NCBI RefSeq assembly: GCF_029637605.1
Contig: NZ_CP121261.1
Coordinates: 868,001 to 932,000, forward strand
Reading direction: 5' to 3'
Length of the DNA: 64,000 nt
DNA from: Achromobacter spanius
GTDB taxonomy: Bacteria > Pseudomonadota > Gammaproteobacteria > Burkholderiales > Burkholderiaceae_B
In this document: in pieces, positions 33,344 through 40,289 of the stretch
How positions within the stretch are numbered: position 1 is the stretch's first letter
Layout: each line of letters starts with the position of its first letter
Position numbers and translations under genes: made by a program
The notes under the pieces: model-generated
Told to the model about the DNA's origin: nothing
Databases searched by the model: none
What the model saw: the letters and a program-made list of their open reading frames with translations, nothing else

Positions 33344-34045
33344 TCACTTGCCGTTATCACTCACCAACACCGGCTTGTCTCGATACTTCGCCGGAAATGT
33401 CTTTGCCAGGATCTCCACCTTCGGCACATCATTGATCACGATGTACATGCTGGTCGGGTGGCGCACCAGATAATCCTGGTGATAGCCCTCTGCCGGATAA
33501 AACGCTTGCAGCGGTTCCACCGTGGTGGCCAGCTTCTTGGAATACACCCCCGTCTTGTTCAACTGCTCGATATACGCTTCAGCCACTTTGCGCTGGCCTT
33601 CGTCGGCGGGGAACACCGTGGACCGATATTGCGTGCCGCGATCCGGGCCTTGGCGGTTCAGTTGCGTGGGGTCGTGGGCCACGGAGAAGTAGATTTGCAG
33701 CAGTTCGCCGTAGCTGACCTGTTTGGGGTCATACGTGATTTCCACCGCTTCGGCGTGGCCGGTGCGGCCGCCGCTGACGGTGTCGTAGTCGGCGGTGTCC
33801 GCCTTGCCGCCCGCGTAGCCCGATACGGCATTGCTGACGCCTTTGACGTGCTGGAACACGGCTTGCACGCCCCAGAAGCAGCCGCCGGCGATGACGGCTT
33901 TTGCTTGCGGTGCCGTGGCCGGGGTTTGGTCCACCGCCGGGGCGGGGATGATGAAGGCGGTTTCGGCGGAATGCGATGCGCCCGCACCCAGCAGGCCGCA
34001 GGCGGCGGCGACAGCGGCGCAGAATTTTTTGGCTTGGAAGTTCAT
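33344..34045 (-). CDS. msrA: exported peptide methionine-(S)-S-oxide reductase MsrA
   Basis: 233 residues from the ATG at 34045. A signal peptide (1-27, ending HSAET) makes it periplasmic. The catalytic motif is GGCFWG with Cys56, followed by VSGYAGGKADTADYDTVSGGRTGHAEAVEI, GTQYRS and the C-terminal YHQDYL. Cys56 is the only cysteine after the signal peptide, so it is a 1-Cys MsrA needing an external thiol donor. It reduces the S-epimer of methionine sulfoxide. Last gene of an exported methionine-repair operon, with its 3-prime end duplicated three times downstream. Confidence 0.92.
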   Translation of the reverse strand: MNFQAKKFCAAVAAACGLLGAGASHSAETAFIIPAPAVDQTPATAPQAKAVIAGGCFWGVQAVFQHVKGVSNAVSGYAGGKADTADYDTVSGGRTGHAEAVEITYDPKQVSYGELLQIYFSVAHDPTQLNRQGPDRGTQYRSTVFPADEGQRKVAEAYIEQLNKTGVYSKKLATTVEPLQAFYPAEGYHQDYLVRHPTSMYIVINDVPKVEILAKTFPAKYRDKPVLVSDNGK

Positions 34046-34149
34046 GGTCGTAAATCCTGAAAAGGCGGGGTGTTCGGTGCGAGGCCGGGTTAGCGCCGGG
34101 CGGGGCAGTCTTGAGCGGGCCAACCTCGGTCTGGGCTGAGCCCTCGGGA

Positions 34150-34190
34150 GGTCAGCGCCGGGCGGGTCAGCCCCGGGCGGGTCAGCCCTG
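34150..34190. repeat. 15-bp tandem repeat at the 3-prime end of msrB
   Basis: GGTCAGCGCCGGGCG, GGTCAGCCCCGGGCG and a partial third GGTCAGCCCTG follow each other. The last copy contains the msrB stop codon. It lies in the msrB-msrA gap (34046-34181), which otherwise holds nothing recognisable. Confidence 0.7.
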
Positions 34191-34682
34191 TGCCGTGAAC
34201 GTCATGGCGACGCCGTTCATGCAGTAACGCAGGCCGGTGGGGCGGGGGCCGTCGTCGAAGACATGGCCCAGGTGTCCGCCGCAGTTCGCGCAATGCACGG
34301 CGGTGCGGACCATGCCGAAGCCGGTGTCGCGGGTTTCACCGACGGCCTTGGCCAGGGGCTGCCAGAAGCTGGGCCAGCCGGTGCCGCTGTCGAATTTGGT
34401 GCTGGACGAAAACAGGTGTTGCTCGCAGCCCGCGCACGAGAACGTGCCGTTGCGATGCTCGTCGTTCAAGGGGCTGGTGTAGGGCCGTTCGGTGCCGTCG
34501 CGGCGCAGCACCTGGTATTGCGCGGGCGTGAGCCGGGCGCGCCATTGCTCGTCGGTCAAGGCGTAGGGGTAGGTGGCGGCTTTGGCGGCCGAGGCGCTGC
34601 GGGGAGTCAGCCAGGGGGCCAGGCCGGCCGCCAGCGCGGCGCCGCCGCCCAGGGTCAGGAAATGTCTACGGTTCAAACTCAT
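34182..34682 (-). CDS. msrB: Tat-exported peptide methionine-(R)-S-oxide reductase MsrB
   Basis: 166 residues. The N-terminus NRRHFLTLGGGAALAAGLAPWL is a twin-arginine signal. The MsrB domain has the zinc cysteines Cys83/Cys86 (SCAGC) and Cys131/Cys134 (CANC), GTGWPSFW, HLGHVFDDGP and catalytic Cys154 in RYCMNG. It reduces the R-epimer of methionine sulfoxide in exported proteins, complementing MsrA. It is encoded 136 bp before msrA and 94 bp after the MXKDX gene. Confidence 0.93.
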   Translation of the reverse strand: MSLNRRHFLTLGGGAALAAGLAPWLTPRSASAAKAATYPYALTDEQWRARLTPAQYQVLRRDGTERPYTSPLNDEHRNGTFSCAGCEQHLFSSSTKFDSGTGWPSFWQPLAKAVGETRDTGFGMVRTAVHCANCGGHLGHVFDDGPRPTGLRYCMNGVAMTFTAQG

Positions 34683-34708
34683 GGCGTGGCTCCTTCAAGA
34701 GGCAACAA

Positions 34709-34763
34709 GGCAAGCGCTGGCAGGCGGCGCGGCGGGATCGAACCTCCGACCCCCGCGCTTGCC
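34709..34763 (-). terminator. stem-loop after the MXKDX gene, weak terminator or processing hairpin
   Basis: GGCAAGCGC (34709-34717) and GCGCTTGCC (34755-34763) are a perfect 9-bp inverted repeat enclosing a GC-rich loop, just after the MXKDX stop. There is no good T-run, so it may attenuate transcription or stabilise the abundant upstream message and not end it. Confidence 0.4.
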
Positions 34764-34776
34764 CGGTGCTTGTTCC

Positions 34777-35088
34777 TTACTTCTTCATTCCGTCCTTGGA
34801 CATGGAATCTTTCGACATCGAATCCTTGGACATGGAATCCTTCGACATCGAGTCCTTCTTCATGCCGTCGTGCGACATGTTGTCCTTGCTCATGCCGCTT
34901 TTCGCCATGCCGTCCTTGGCCATTCCATCCTTGGCCATGCCGTCTTTAGCCATGCCGTCCTTGGACATCGAGCTCTTGCTCATGCCGTCTTTGCTCATGC
35001 TGTCCTTGCCCATGGTGTCGGCGGCATGCGCGGCCACGGCGCCAAAGGCCAGGCACAGGGAAAAAGCAGCGGTGGTGAGTTTCTTCAT
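34777..35088 (-). CDS. exported methionine-rich pentapeptide MXKDX repeat protein
   Basis: 103 residues: a 22-residue signal peptide (ending AHA), then 81 residues made almost only of MSKDG/MAKDG/MSKDS pentapeptides. The mature part has 16 Met, about one in five residues, and no Cys and no aromatic residues. It matches the known betaproteobacterial MXKDX repeat family. It sits inside an operon for methionine sulfoxide reduction, between a YedY-type oxidoreductase and msrB. By analogy with the methionine-rich peptide MrpX of Azospira it may be a sacrificial periplasmic oxidant sink that is recycled by the neighbouring reductases. That role is inference. Confidence 0.85.
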   Translation of the reverse strand: MKKLTTAAFSLCLAFGAVAAHAADTMGKDSMSKDGMSKSSMSKDGMAKDGMAKDGMAKDGMAKSGMSKDNMSHDGMKKDSMSKDSMSKDSMSKDSMSKDGMKK

Positions 35089-35129
35089 GATGCGTTCCTT
35101 TGAGGGATTGAGTAAGACAGGAGTTGCAC

Positions 35130-35921
35130 CTAGCTTCCGCCGAACCAGTTGTAGCCCTGGTCCTCCCAGTAACCGCCTGGGTAGGTGTTGGTGACAAAAA
35201 TCGCCTGTATGTGCTTGGGGTTCTTGTAGCCAAGCTTGGTAGGCATGCGCAGCTTCATGGGGAAGCCGTACTCGGGGGGCAAGGTCTTGCCGTCATAGGT
35301 CAGCGCCAGGATGGTCTGCGGGTGCAGCGCCGTGGGCATGTCGATGCTGGTGTAGTAGTCGTCGGAACACTTGAAGCCCACGTACTTGGCCGTCAAGTCA
35401 GCGCCAACGCGCTTGAGGAAGGTGGAAAACGGCACGCCGCCCCATTTGCCGATGGCGCTCCAGCCTTCCACGCAGATGTGGCGGGTGACCTGGTCCACCT
35501 GGGCCATGGCGCGCAGCTCTTCAAGCCGCCATTGGCGCTTGTCGGCCACCATGCCGGTGACTTCCAGGCGGAACGATTCCTCGTCCACGTGGCGCACTTC
35601 GTCGATGCCGTAATAGGCATTGAAGGGGAAGGGCCGGGTGATCATGGATTCCGGGTAGGTGGGCGCCAGCTTGTTGGGGTCGAACAGCCAGCCCTGCACG
35701 CGGTCGTTGAAACGCGATACGGATGTCAGCGCCTTTTCCACGTTCTCATCGTCGGACAAGGAGCATCCCGACAGCATCGCCACGCCGCCCAGCGTCAGCG
35801 TGTTGCGCAGGAAAGCGCGGCGCGAGGGTTGTTCGACGCGCCTGGTGATCAGGTTCTTGGCTTCTTTCAGGATGGCCGCGCCGTCCAGGCCCAGCAGCGA
35901 CAAGCGTTTCTTCTGGCTCAC
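35130..35921 (-). CDS. molybdopterin-dependent oxidoreductase, sulfite-oxidase/YedY(MsrP) fold, Tat-exported
   Basis: 263 residues. Tat motif SRRAFLRNTLTLGGVAML at 33-50 is followed by a lipobox-like LSGC (Cys53), so it may be a Tat lipoprotein. The sulfite-oxidase-fold molybdopterin domain contains Cys150 (TRHICVEGWSAIGKWGG), the expected Mo ligand, then VPFSTFLKR, KCSDDYYTSIDM and LPPEYGFPMKLRMPTKLGYK. The paired cytochrome b561-type gene 10 bp upstream parallels MsrP-MsrQ/YedY-YedZ. A role in reducing methionine sulfoxide is inferred from the context. The length is shorter than E. coli MsrP. Confidence 0.85.
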   Translation of the reverse strand: MSQKKRLSLLGLDGAAILKEAKNLITRRVEQPSRRAFLRNTLTLGGVAMLSGCSLSDDENVEKALTSVSRFNDRVQGWLFDPNKLAPTYPESMITRPFPFNAYYGIDEVRHVDEESFRLEVTGMVADKRQWRLEELRAMAQVDQVTRHICVEGWSAIGKWGGVPFSTFLKRVGADLTAKYVGFKCSDDYYTSIDMPTALHPQTILALTYDGKTLPPEYGFPMKLRMPTKLGYKNPKHIQAIFVTNTYPGGYWEDQGYNWFGGS

Positions 35922-35931
35922 GTTGGGCTCC

Positions 35932-36564
35932 TTATTTGCCGCGGATCATGGCGATGAGGCTACGGGGCACCAGCGCCACCATCACCAGATGTACGGCCAC
36001 GAAGGCCACCAGCAGCGCCATGGCGAAGAAGTGGATGCGGCGCGCGAATTCATAGCCGCCCATCAGCTCGCGCAGCAGGTCGAACTGCACGGACTTCCAC
36101 AGCACCAGGCCGGACAGCACCAGCACCACGATGTCGACAATGACGAACAGGTAAGCCAGCTTTTGCACCTGGTTGTAGTGGCGCAGATCACCGTGGGACA
36201 GCTTGCCGCGCAGGGCCGCGCCCAGGTCGGCGGCCACGCCACGCGGGCTCAAGGGGAAGAATTTGCGCCAGAGCCGGCCGGTGGAAAGGTTCAGGGCCAG
36301 ATACAAGATACCGTTGGCAAACAGCAGCCACATGGCGGCAAAATGCCATTGCAAGGCGCCGCCCAGCCAGCCGCCCAGGGTGATGCCGTTGGGAAAGGTG
36401 AAATCAAAGAACGGGGCGGCGTTATAAATGCGCCAGCCGCTCATCACCATGATCACCACCGCCAGCGCGTTCAGCCAGTGCACCACGCGCAGCCAGCCGG
36501 GGTGGATGACGCCGGGGGGGCGGGCGGCGGCGGGGGGAATGTGACTGGCGGGGCTTGCCATCAT
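35932..36564 (-). CDS. cytochrome b561-type membrane subunit, electron donor to the molybdoenzyme
   Basis: 210 residues from the ATG at 36564 (GGAGACC upstream); the frame continues upstream to 36633 but only through the divergent promoter. Transmembrane helices contain candidate haem histidines (HPGWLRVVHWLNALAVVIMVMSGW, LQWHFAAMWLLF, HYNQVQKLAYLFVIVD, RRIHFFAMALLVAFVAVHL). It resembles the cytochrome b subunits that feed quinol electrons to exported molybdoenzymes and plays the part that YedZ/MsrQ plays elsewhere. First gene of the five-gene operon; divergent from the response regulator across 149 bp. Confidence 0.83.
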   Translation of the reverse strand: MMASPASHIPPAAARPPGVIHPGWLRVVHWLNALAVVIMVMSGWRIYNAAPFFDFTFPNGITLGGWLGGALQWHFAAMWLLFANGILYLALNLSTGRLWRKFFPLSPRGVAADLGAALRGKLSHGDLRHYNQVQKLAYLFVIVDIVVLVLSGLVLWKSVQFDLLRELMGGYEFARRIHFFAMALLVAFVAVHLVMVALVPRSLIAMIRGK

Positions 36565-36713
36565 GGCGGGTCTCCGGGGCGGGGTGCTGTCGTTGGAGCT
36601 ATTCTTCCCCGGGGCCGATATCGAAGTCCTCACGCAAACTTAAAAAAATTGTGATAACTCGCCGCCCGCGGATTGGCGACAATGGCGGTGTTCCCTTTGC
36701 CCGAGTTGCCCCC

Positions 36714-37442
36714 ATGGATACGCCCCGCCGCGTTCTGATTGTTGAAGACGACGCCCACATTGCTGAATTGCTGCGCTTGCATCTGCGCGACGAAGGCTAT
36801 GAGGTGGAACACGCGGCCGACGGCAACGAGGGCATGCGCCGGCTGGAAGAGGGCAGTTGGGACGCGCTGGTGCTGGACCTGATGCTGCCCGGCATCGACG
36901 GCCTGGAAATCTGCAAGCGCGCGCGGGCCATGGCGCGCTACACCCCCATCATCATCACCAGCGCGCGGTCCAGCGAGGTGCACCGCATCCTGGGCCTGGA
37001 GCTGGGCGCCGACGACTATCTGGCCAAGCCGTTTTCGATGTTGGAACTGGTGGCGCGGGTGCGGGCGCTGCTGCGCCGTAGTAACGCCATCGAGCGCAAT
37101 GCGCGCATCGATGCCGGCAGCCTGGCCGTGCATGGCGTGTCCATCGACCCCATCGCGCGCACGGTGGACGTGGATGACCGCCGGCTAGACCTGACGCCGC
37201 GCGAATTCGATCTGCTGCATTTCTTTGCCCGGCATCCCGACAAGGTGTTTTCACGGATGGACCTGCTGAACCACGTCTGGGGCTATCAGCACGAAGGCTA
37301 TGAACACACGGTCAACACGCACATCAACCGGCTGCGCACGAAGATCGAGGCCGACCCGTCCGACCCCCGCCGCATTCTGACCGTGTGGGGCAGGGGCTAT
37401 AAATTCGCCGCGGACCCGGGCGCTGCCGGAGCCGCACCATGA
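36714..37442 (+). CDS. OmpR-type response regulator
   Basis: 242 residues from the ATG at 36714. Receiver domain: acidic pocket EDD (11-13), phosphoacceptor Asp55 (LVLDLMLPG), TSAR and AKPFSM. A winged-helix DNA-binding domain follows from ~150 (LDLTPREFDLLHFFARHPDKVFSR, VNTHINRLRTKIE, VWGRGYKF). It overlaps the kinase gene as ATGA and is transcribed away from the methionine-repair operon. The layout recalls HprR-HprS beside msrPQ in E. coli, where the pair responds to reactive chlorine and oxidants. The same role here is inference. Confidence 0.9.
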   Translation: MDTPRRVLIVEDDAHIAELLRLHLRDEGYEVEHAADGNEGMRRLEEGSWDALVLDLMLPGIDGLEICKRARAMARYTPIIITSARSSEVHRILGLELGADDYLAKPFSMLELVARVRALLRRSNAIERNARIDAGSLAVHGVSIDPIARTVDVDDRRLDLTPREFDLLHFFARHPDKVFSRMDLLNHVWGYQHEGYEHTVNTHINRLRTKIEADPSDPRRILTVWGRGYKFAADPGAAGAAP

Positions 37443-38911
37443 AAAGATTCACCTTGACCCAACGCTTGTCCGCCGTCTTCGCGCTGCTGTTGCTGGCCTG
37501 CTGCGGCGCGTCGGCCTGGCTGCAGATTGCCGCCAATTCACGTTACGAGCAGGAAGTGGTGCAGCGCTTGTCCAGTGGCCTTGCGCAGCATATTGCCGGC
37601 AGCACCGAACTGATGGACGCCAACGGCTGGAAGCCCGACGCGGTGCGCTCGCTGTTCGACATGCTGATGGCGGTGAACCCCGCCGTGGAGGTCTATCTGC
37701 TGAACAACGACGGCCGCATCGTGGGCGACGCCGCGCCGGCTGGGCAGATCAAGCGGCGCCAGGTGGACCTGGGGCCGGTCAAGCGCCTGCTGGCGGGCGG
37801 CACGCTGCCCATTGTGGGCGACGATCCGCGCAGCGAGGATGCCCAGAAGGTGTTCAGCGCCGCGCCCGTGCGCGTGGGGTCGTCGGACGCGGGTTATGTG
37901 TACGTCGTGCTGCAAGGGCAGGCGCACGATGCGCTGGCGATGTCGGTGTCGCGCAGTTCGGTATTGCGTACCACGCTGTGGTCGATCGCCCTGGTGGCCT
38001 TGCTGGGGCTGGTGGCGGGCTTGACGGCCTTTGCGCTGATCACGCGGCCGCTGCGCGCCTTGACGCGGGCGGTCAGCGCGTTTGAAGGCGACGATGGCAA
38101 AGCACTGGCCGCCTTGGCCCGGCCGGGCGACGCGACGGACAAGAGCTTGAATGAAATCTCGGTACTGCGCCGCAGCTTCGTGCAGATGGGCGGACGCATT
38201 TCGGACCAATGGCGCGAGCTGACGCGGCAAGACCAGCAACGCCGCGATCTGGTCGCCAATATTTCGCACGACCTGCGCACGCCGCTGACGTCCCTGCATG
38301 GCTACCTGGAAACGCTGCGCCTGAAAGACGAAACGCTGGACGCCAGCGAGCGCCGCCGATATCTGGACATTGCGCTGGCGCAAAGCCGCAAGGTGGGGCG
38401 ACTGGCGCAAGAACTCTTCGAACTGGCTCGCCTGGAGTCTGGCTTGGTGCGGCTGGAACCGGAAACGTTTTCGCTGCCGGAACTGGTGCAGGACGTGATG
38501 CAGAAGTTCGAGCTGGCCGCCGAAGCCCGCCAGCAGGAACTGACGACGGATATTCCCCAGGCCTTGCCCTTGGTGCGAGCCGACCTGGGCCTGATCGAGC
38601 GCGTGCTGACGAACCTGCTGGACAACGCCATCCGGCATAGCCCGCCGGGCAGCCGGATTGACTTGCAGTTGGGCGTGGCGCAGAACCGCGTGCAGGTGCA
38701 GGTGAGCGATACGGGCAAGGGCATTCCGCCCGAACTGCGCAACGGCCTGTTCACGCGCGCTTCGGCATTGAACCGGGGGCCGCGCGATGGCGGCGGCCTG
38801 GGGCTGGTGATTGTGCAGCGCATTTTGCAATTGCATCAAAGCGAAATCCGGCTGGTCGAACGACCGGAACCGGGGGCGGTGTTTCAGTTTGATTTGTCGG
38901 CGGCGCGGTAG
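37439..38911 (+). CDS. membrane sensor histidine kinase
   Basis: 490 residues. First transmembrane helix ~10-30, periplasmic sensor region ~31-178, second helix ~179-203, then HAMP (~204-260). Dimerisation/phosphorylation domain with His277 in ANISHDLRTPLTSLHGY, and ATPase domain with LLDNAIRHSPPGS, DTGKGIPPEL and GGGLGLVIVQRIL. The start ATGA-overlaps the response regulator, so both are made together. The periplasmic region has few Cys or Met residues, so a direct thiol sensor is not obvious from sequence. Confidence 0.9.
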   Translation: MKRFTLTQRLSAVFALLLLACCGASAWLQIAANSRYEQEVVQRLSSGLAQHIAGSTELMDANGWKPDAVRSLFDMLMAVNPAVEVYLLNNDGRIVGDAAPAGQIKRRQVDLGPVKRLLAGGTLPIVGDDPRSEDAQKVFSAAPVRVGSSDAGYVYVVLQGQAHDALAMSVSRSSVLRTTLWSIALVALLGLVAGLTAFALITRPLRALTRAVSAFEGDDGKALAALARPGDATDKSLNEISVLRRSFVQMGGRISDQWRELTRQDQQRRDLVANISHDLRTPLTSLHGYLETLRLKDETLDASERRRYLDIALAQSRKVGRLAQELFELARLESGLVRLEPETFSLPELVQDVMQKFELAAEARQQELTTDIPQALPLVRADLGLIERVLTNLLDNAIRHSPPGSRIDLQLGVAQNRVQVQVSDTGKGIPPELRNGLFTRASALNRGPRDGGGLGLVIVQRILQLHQSEIRLVERPEPGAVFQFDLSAAR

Positions 38912-38989
38912 GCGAAGCTGGCCGCTGCCGGCGGGCTTCAGTGGCCTCAGTCGCTTCAGCACGTCGGCCACTCGGCCCACTGAGGCGGC

Positions 38990-40147
38990 TTACACCACCG
39001 CCGGCATCTGCCCGTGTAGCAGATAGTCCATCAGTTCGCGCACCGACCTCATGGCGCTGCCGAACGGCAGCTTGGACGCGCCCCGGAAGAACAGGCCACG
39101 GCTGACTTCACCGCGCAGCGCGGCGGCCAGTTTCAAGTCGATGCAGAACTGCCCAAAGCGCGACAGCCCATCGCGCAGCCCACATTGCGTCAGGCAGTCC
39201 ATGCGTTGGCTGCAACGGCGCGGATCGCAGCGCGTGCTGGCTTGCAGGGTGGCTTCCTGGCGCAGATAGCGCGTCAACCACGGCGTGGCGACCGCGCGCG
39301 CGGGCAGGCCGGCCACACTGGTGAATTCGGCCAGCTCGGCCGGGTCCGCATCCATCAGCACGCGCTTGAAGTTGTCATGGGCATCGCCTTCCCGGGTGAC
39401 GGCGAACGCGGTGCCCACCTGCACGCCGTCGGCGCCATGCGCCAGCCAATGCCGCACTTGATCATGGCTGCCCACGCCGCCCGCCACGATCAGTTGCGGC
39501 GCGTCGCGGCCCAATTGCAATTCATCGAACAGCGCATGGCAGTCGGCCAACACGCGCTGGAAATCAAAGCGTTCGTGATGAATGTCGGTGATGCGCGCGG
39601 CGCCCAGATGGCCGCCCGCATGGCCGGGGTGTTCGATCACCACGGCGTCGGCCAGCCGGCCTTTCTTCATCCATTTCTTCAACACAACGGCCACGCCGCG
39701 CGCTTCAGACAAGATCGGCACCAGCGCCACCTTGGGAAAATCCGCCGTCATCTCGGGCAGGTCCATCGGTAGCCCCGCGCCCATCACAATGGCCTGCGCG
39801 CCGCTCTCGCAGGCTTGCCGCACCAGTGCGGGGTGGCCGCGCACGGCTTTCATGACGTTCACCGCCACCAGGCCCCGGCCTTGCGCCGTGTCCAGCGCGG
39901 CGCGCACTTCGCGGTCCAGGGCAAGCAGGTTGACGCTGTCGATCAGGTCGCGGTCATGGCACTTGTCGGTTCTTTCAAGCAGGTCGGGATGGTGGTGGCG
40001 CAAATCAATGCTGGCAATGGTGCCCACCGCGTTCTGGCTGGCCACGGCGCCCGCCAGCCGATGCGCCGACACGCCGACGCCCATGCCGCCCTGCACGATG
40101 GGCAACAGTTCGCGGCCGCCGAGTTTGAGTGATTTGAACCACGTCAT
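38990..40147 (-). CDS. nitronate monooxygenase / 2-nitropropane dioxygenase family flavoprotein
   Basis: 385 residues. FMN-barrel landmarks: LLPIVQGGMGVGVSAHRLAGAVAS at the start, AIVMGAGLPMDLPE, DAVVIEHPGHAGGHLG, LIVAGGVGSHDQVRHWLAHGADGVQVGTAFAVT. The tail has four clustered cysteines (C-x4-C-x5-C-x3-C around residue 300-320, starting TRCDPRRC) plus FGQFCIDLKLAAALRG, seen in a proteobacterial subfamily. The cluster could bind metal or an Fe-S centre. Family enzymes oxidise alkyl nitronates, or act as enoyl reductases in lipid synthesis. Monocistronic, convergent with the kinase gene. Confidence 0.83.
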   Translation of the reverse strand: MTWFKSLKLGGRELLPIVQGGMGVGVSAHRLAGAVASQNAVGTIASIDLRHHHPDLLERTDKCHDRDLIDSVNLLALDREVRAALDTAQGRGLVAVNVMKAVRGHPALVRQACESGAQAIVMGAGLPMDLPEMTADFPKVALVPILSEARGVAVVLKKWMKKGRLADAVVIEHPGHAGGHLGAARITDIHHERFDFQRVLADCHALFDELQLGRDAPQLIVAGGVGSHDQVRHWLAHGADGVQVGTAFAVTREGDAHDNFKRVLMDADPAELAEFTSVAGLPARAVATPWLTRYLRQEATLQASTRCDPRRCSQRMDCLTQCGLRDGLSRFGQFCIDLKLAAALRGEVSRGLFFRGASKLPFGSAMRSVRELMDYLLHGQMPAVV

Positions 40148-40289
40148 GTTGAAGCCTTTCCTCTGATCAAGTGGACAGAGGCTAGAGCAAGGTATGACGG
40201 GTTGCCTTGCGCGGGATCAAGCGGCAGAGATTGAGTCGACGGGGCGCGCAGCCCCGCCGGTGTTGGCGCTTGCCCGGTACGTCAAGCGC
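40148..40289 (-). terminator. gap with stem-loop after the permease gene
   Basis: AGCGCTTG-type stem: GCGCTTG (40266-40272) and CAAGCGC (40283-40289) directly after the permease stop, with no strong T-run. The rest of the 142-bp gap holds nothing recognisable besides the start region of the nitronate monooxygenase gene. Confidence 0.4.

Noticed and set aside
32162..34060. A 632-codon open frame on the plus strand across the repeat array and antisense to msrA
   Set aside because: It exists because the 372-bp unit is a multiple of three and lacks stops in that frame. It is antisense to the real msrA and its tails, with no start signal.
34731..34775. A tRNA T-arm-like sequence (GGTTCGATCC on the minus strand)
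   Set aside because: No matching acceptor stem or anticodon arm can be formed, and the T stem has a mismatch. It is inside a simple inverted repeat after the MXKDX gene.
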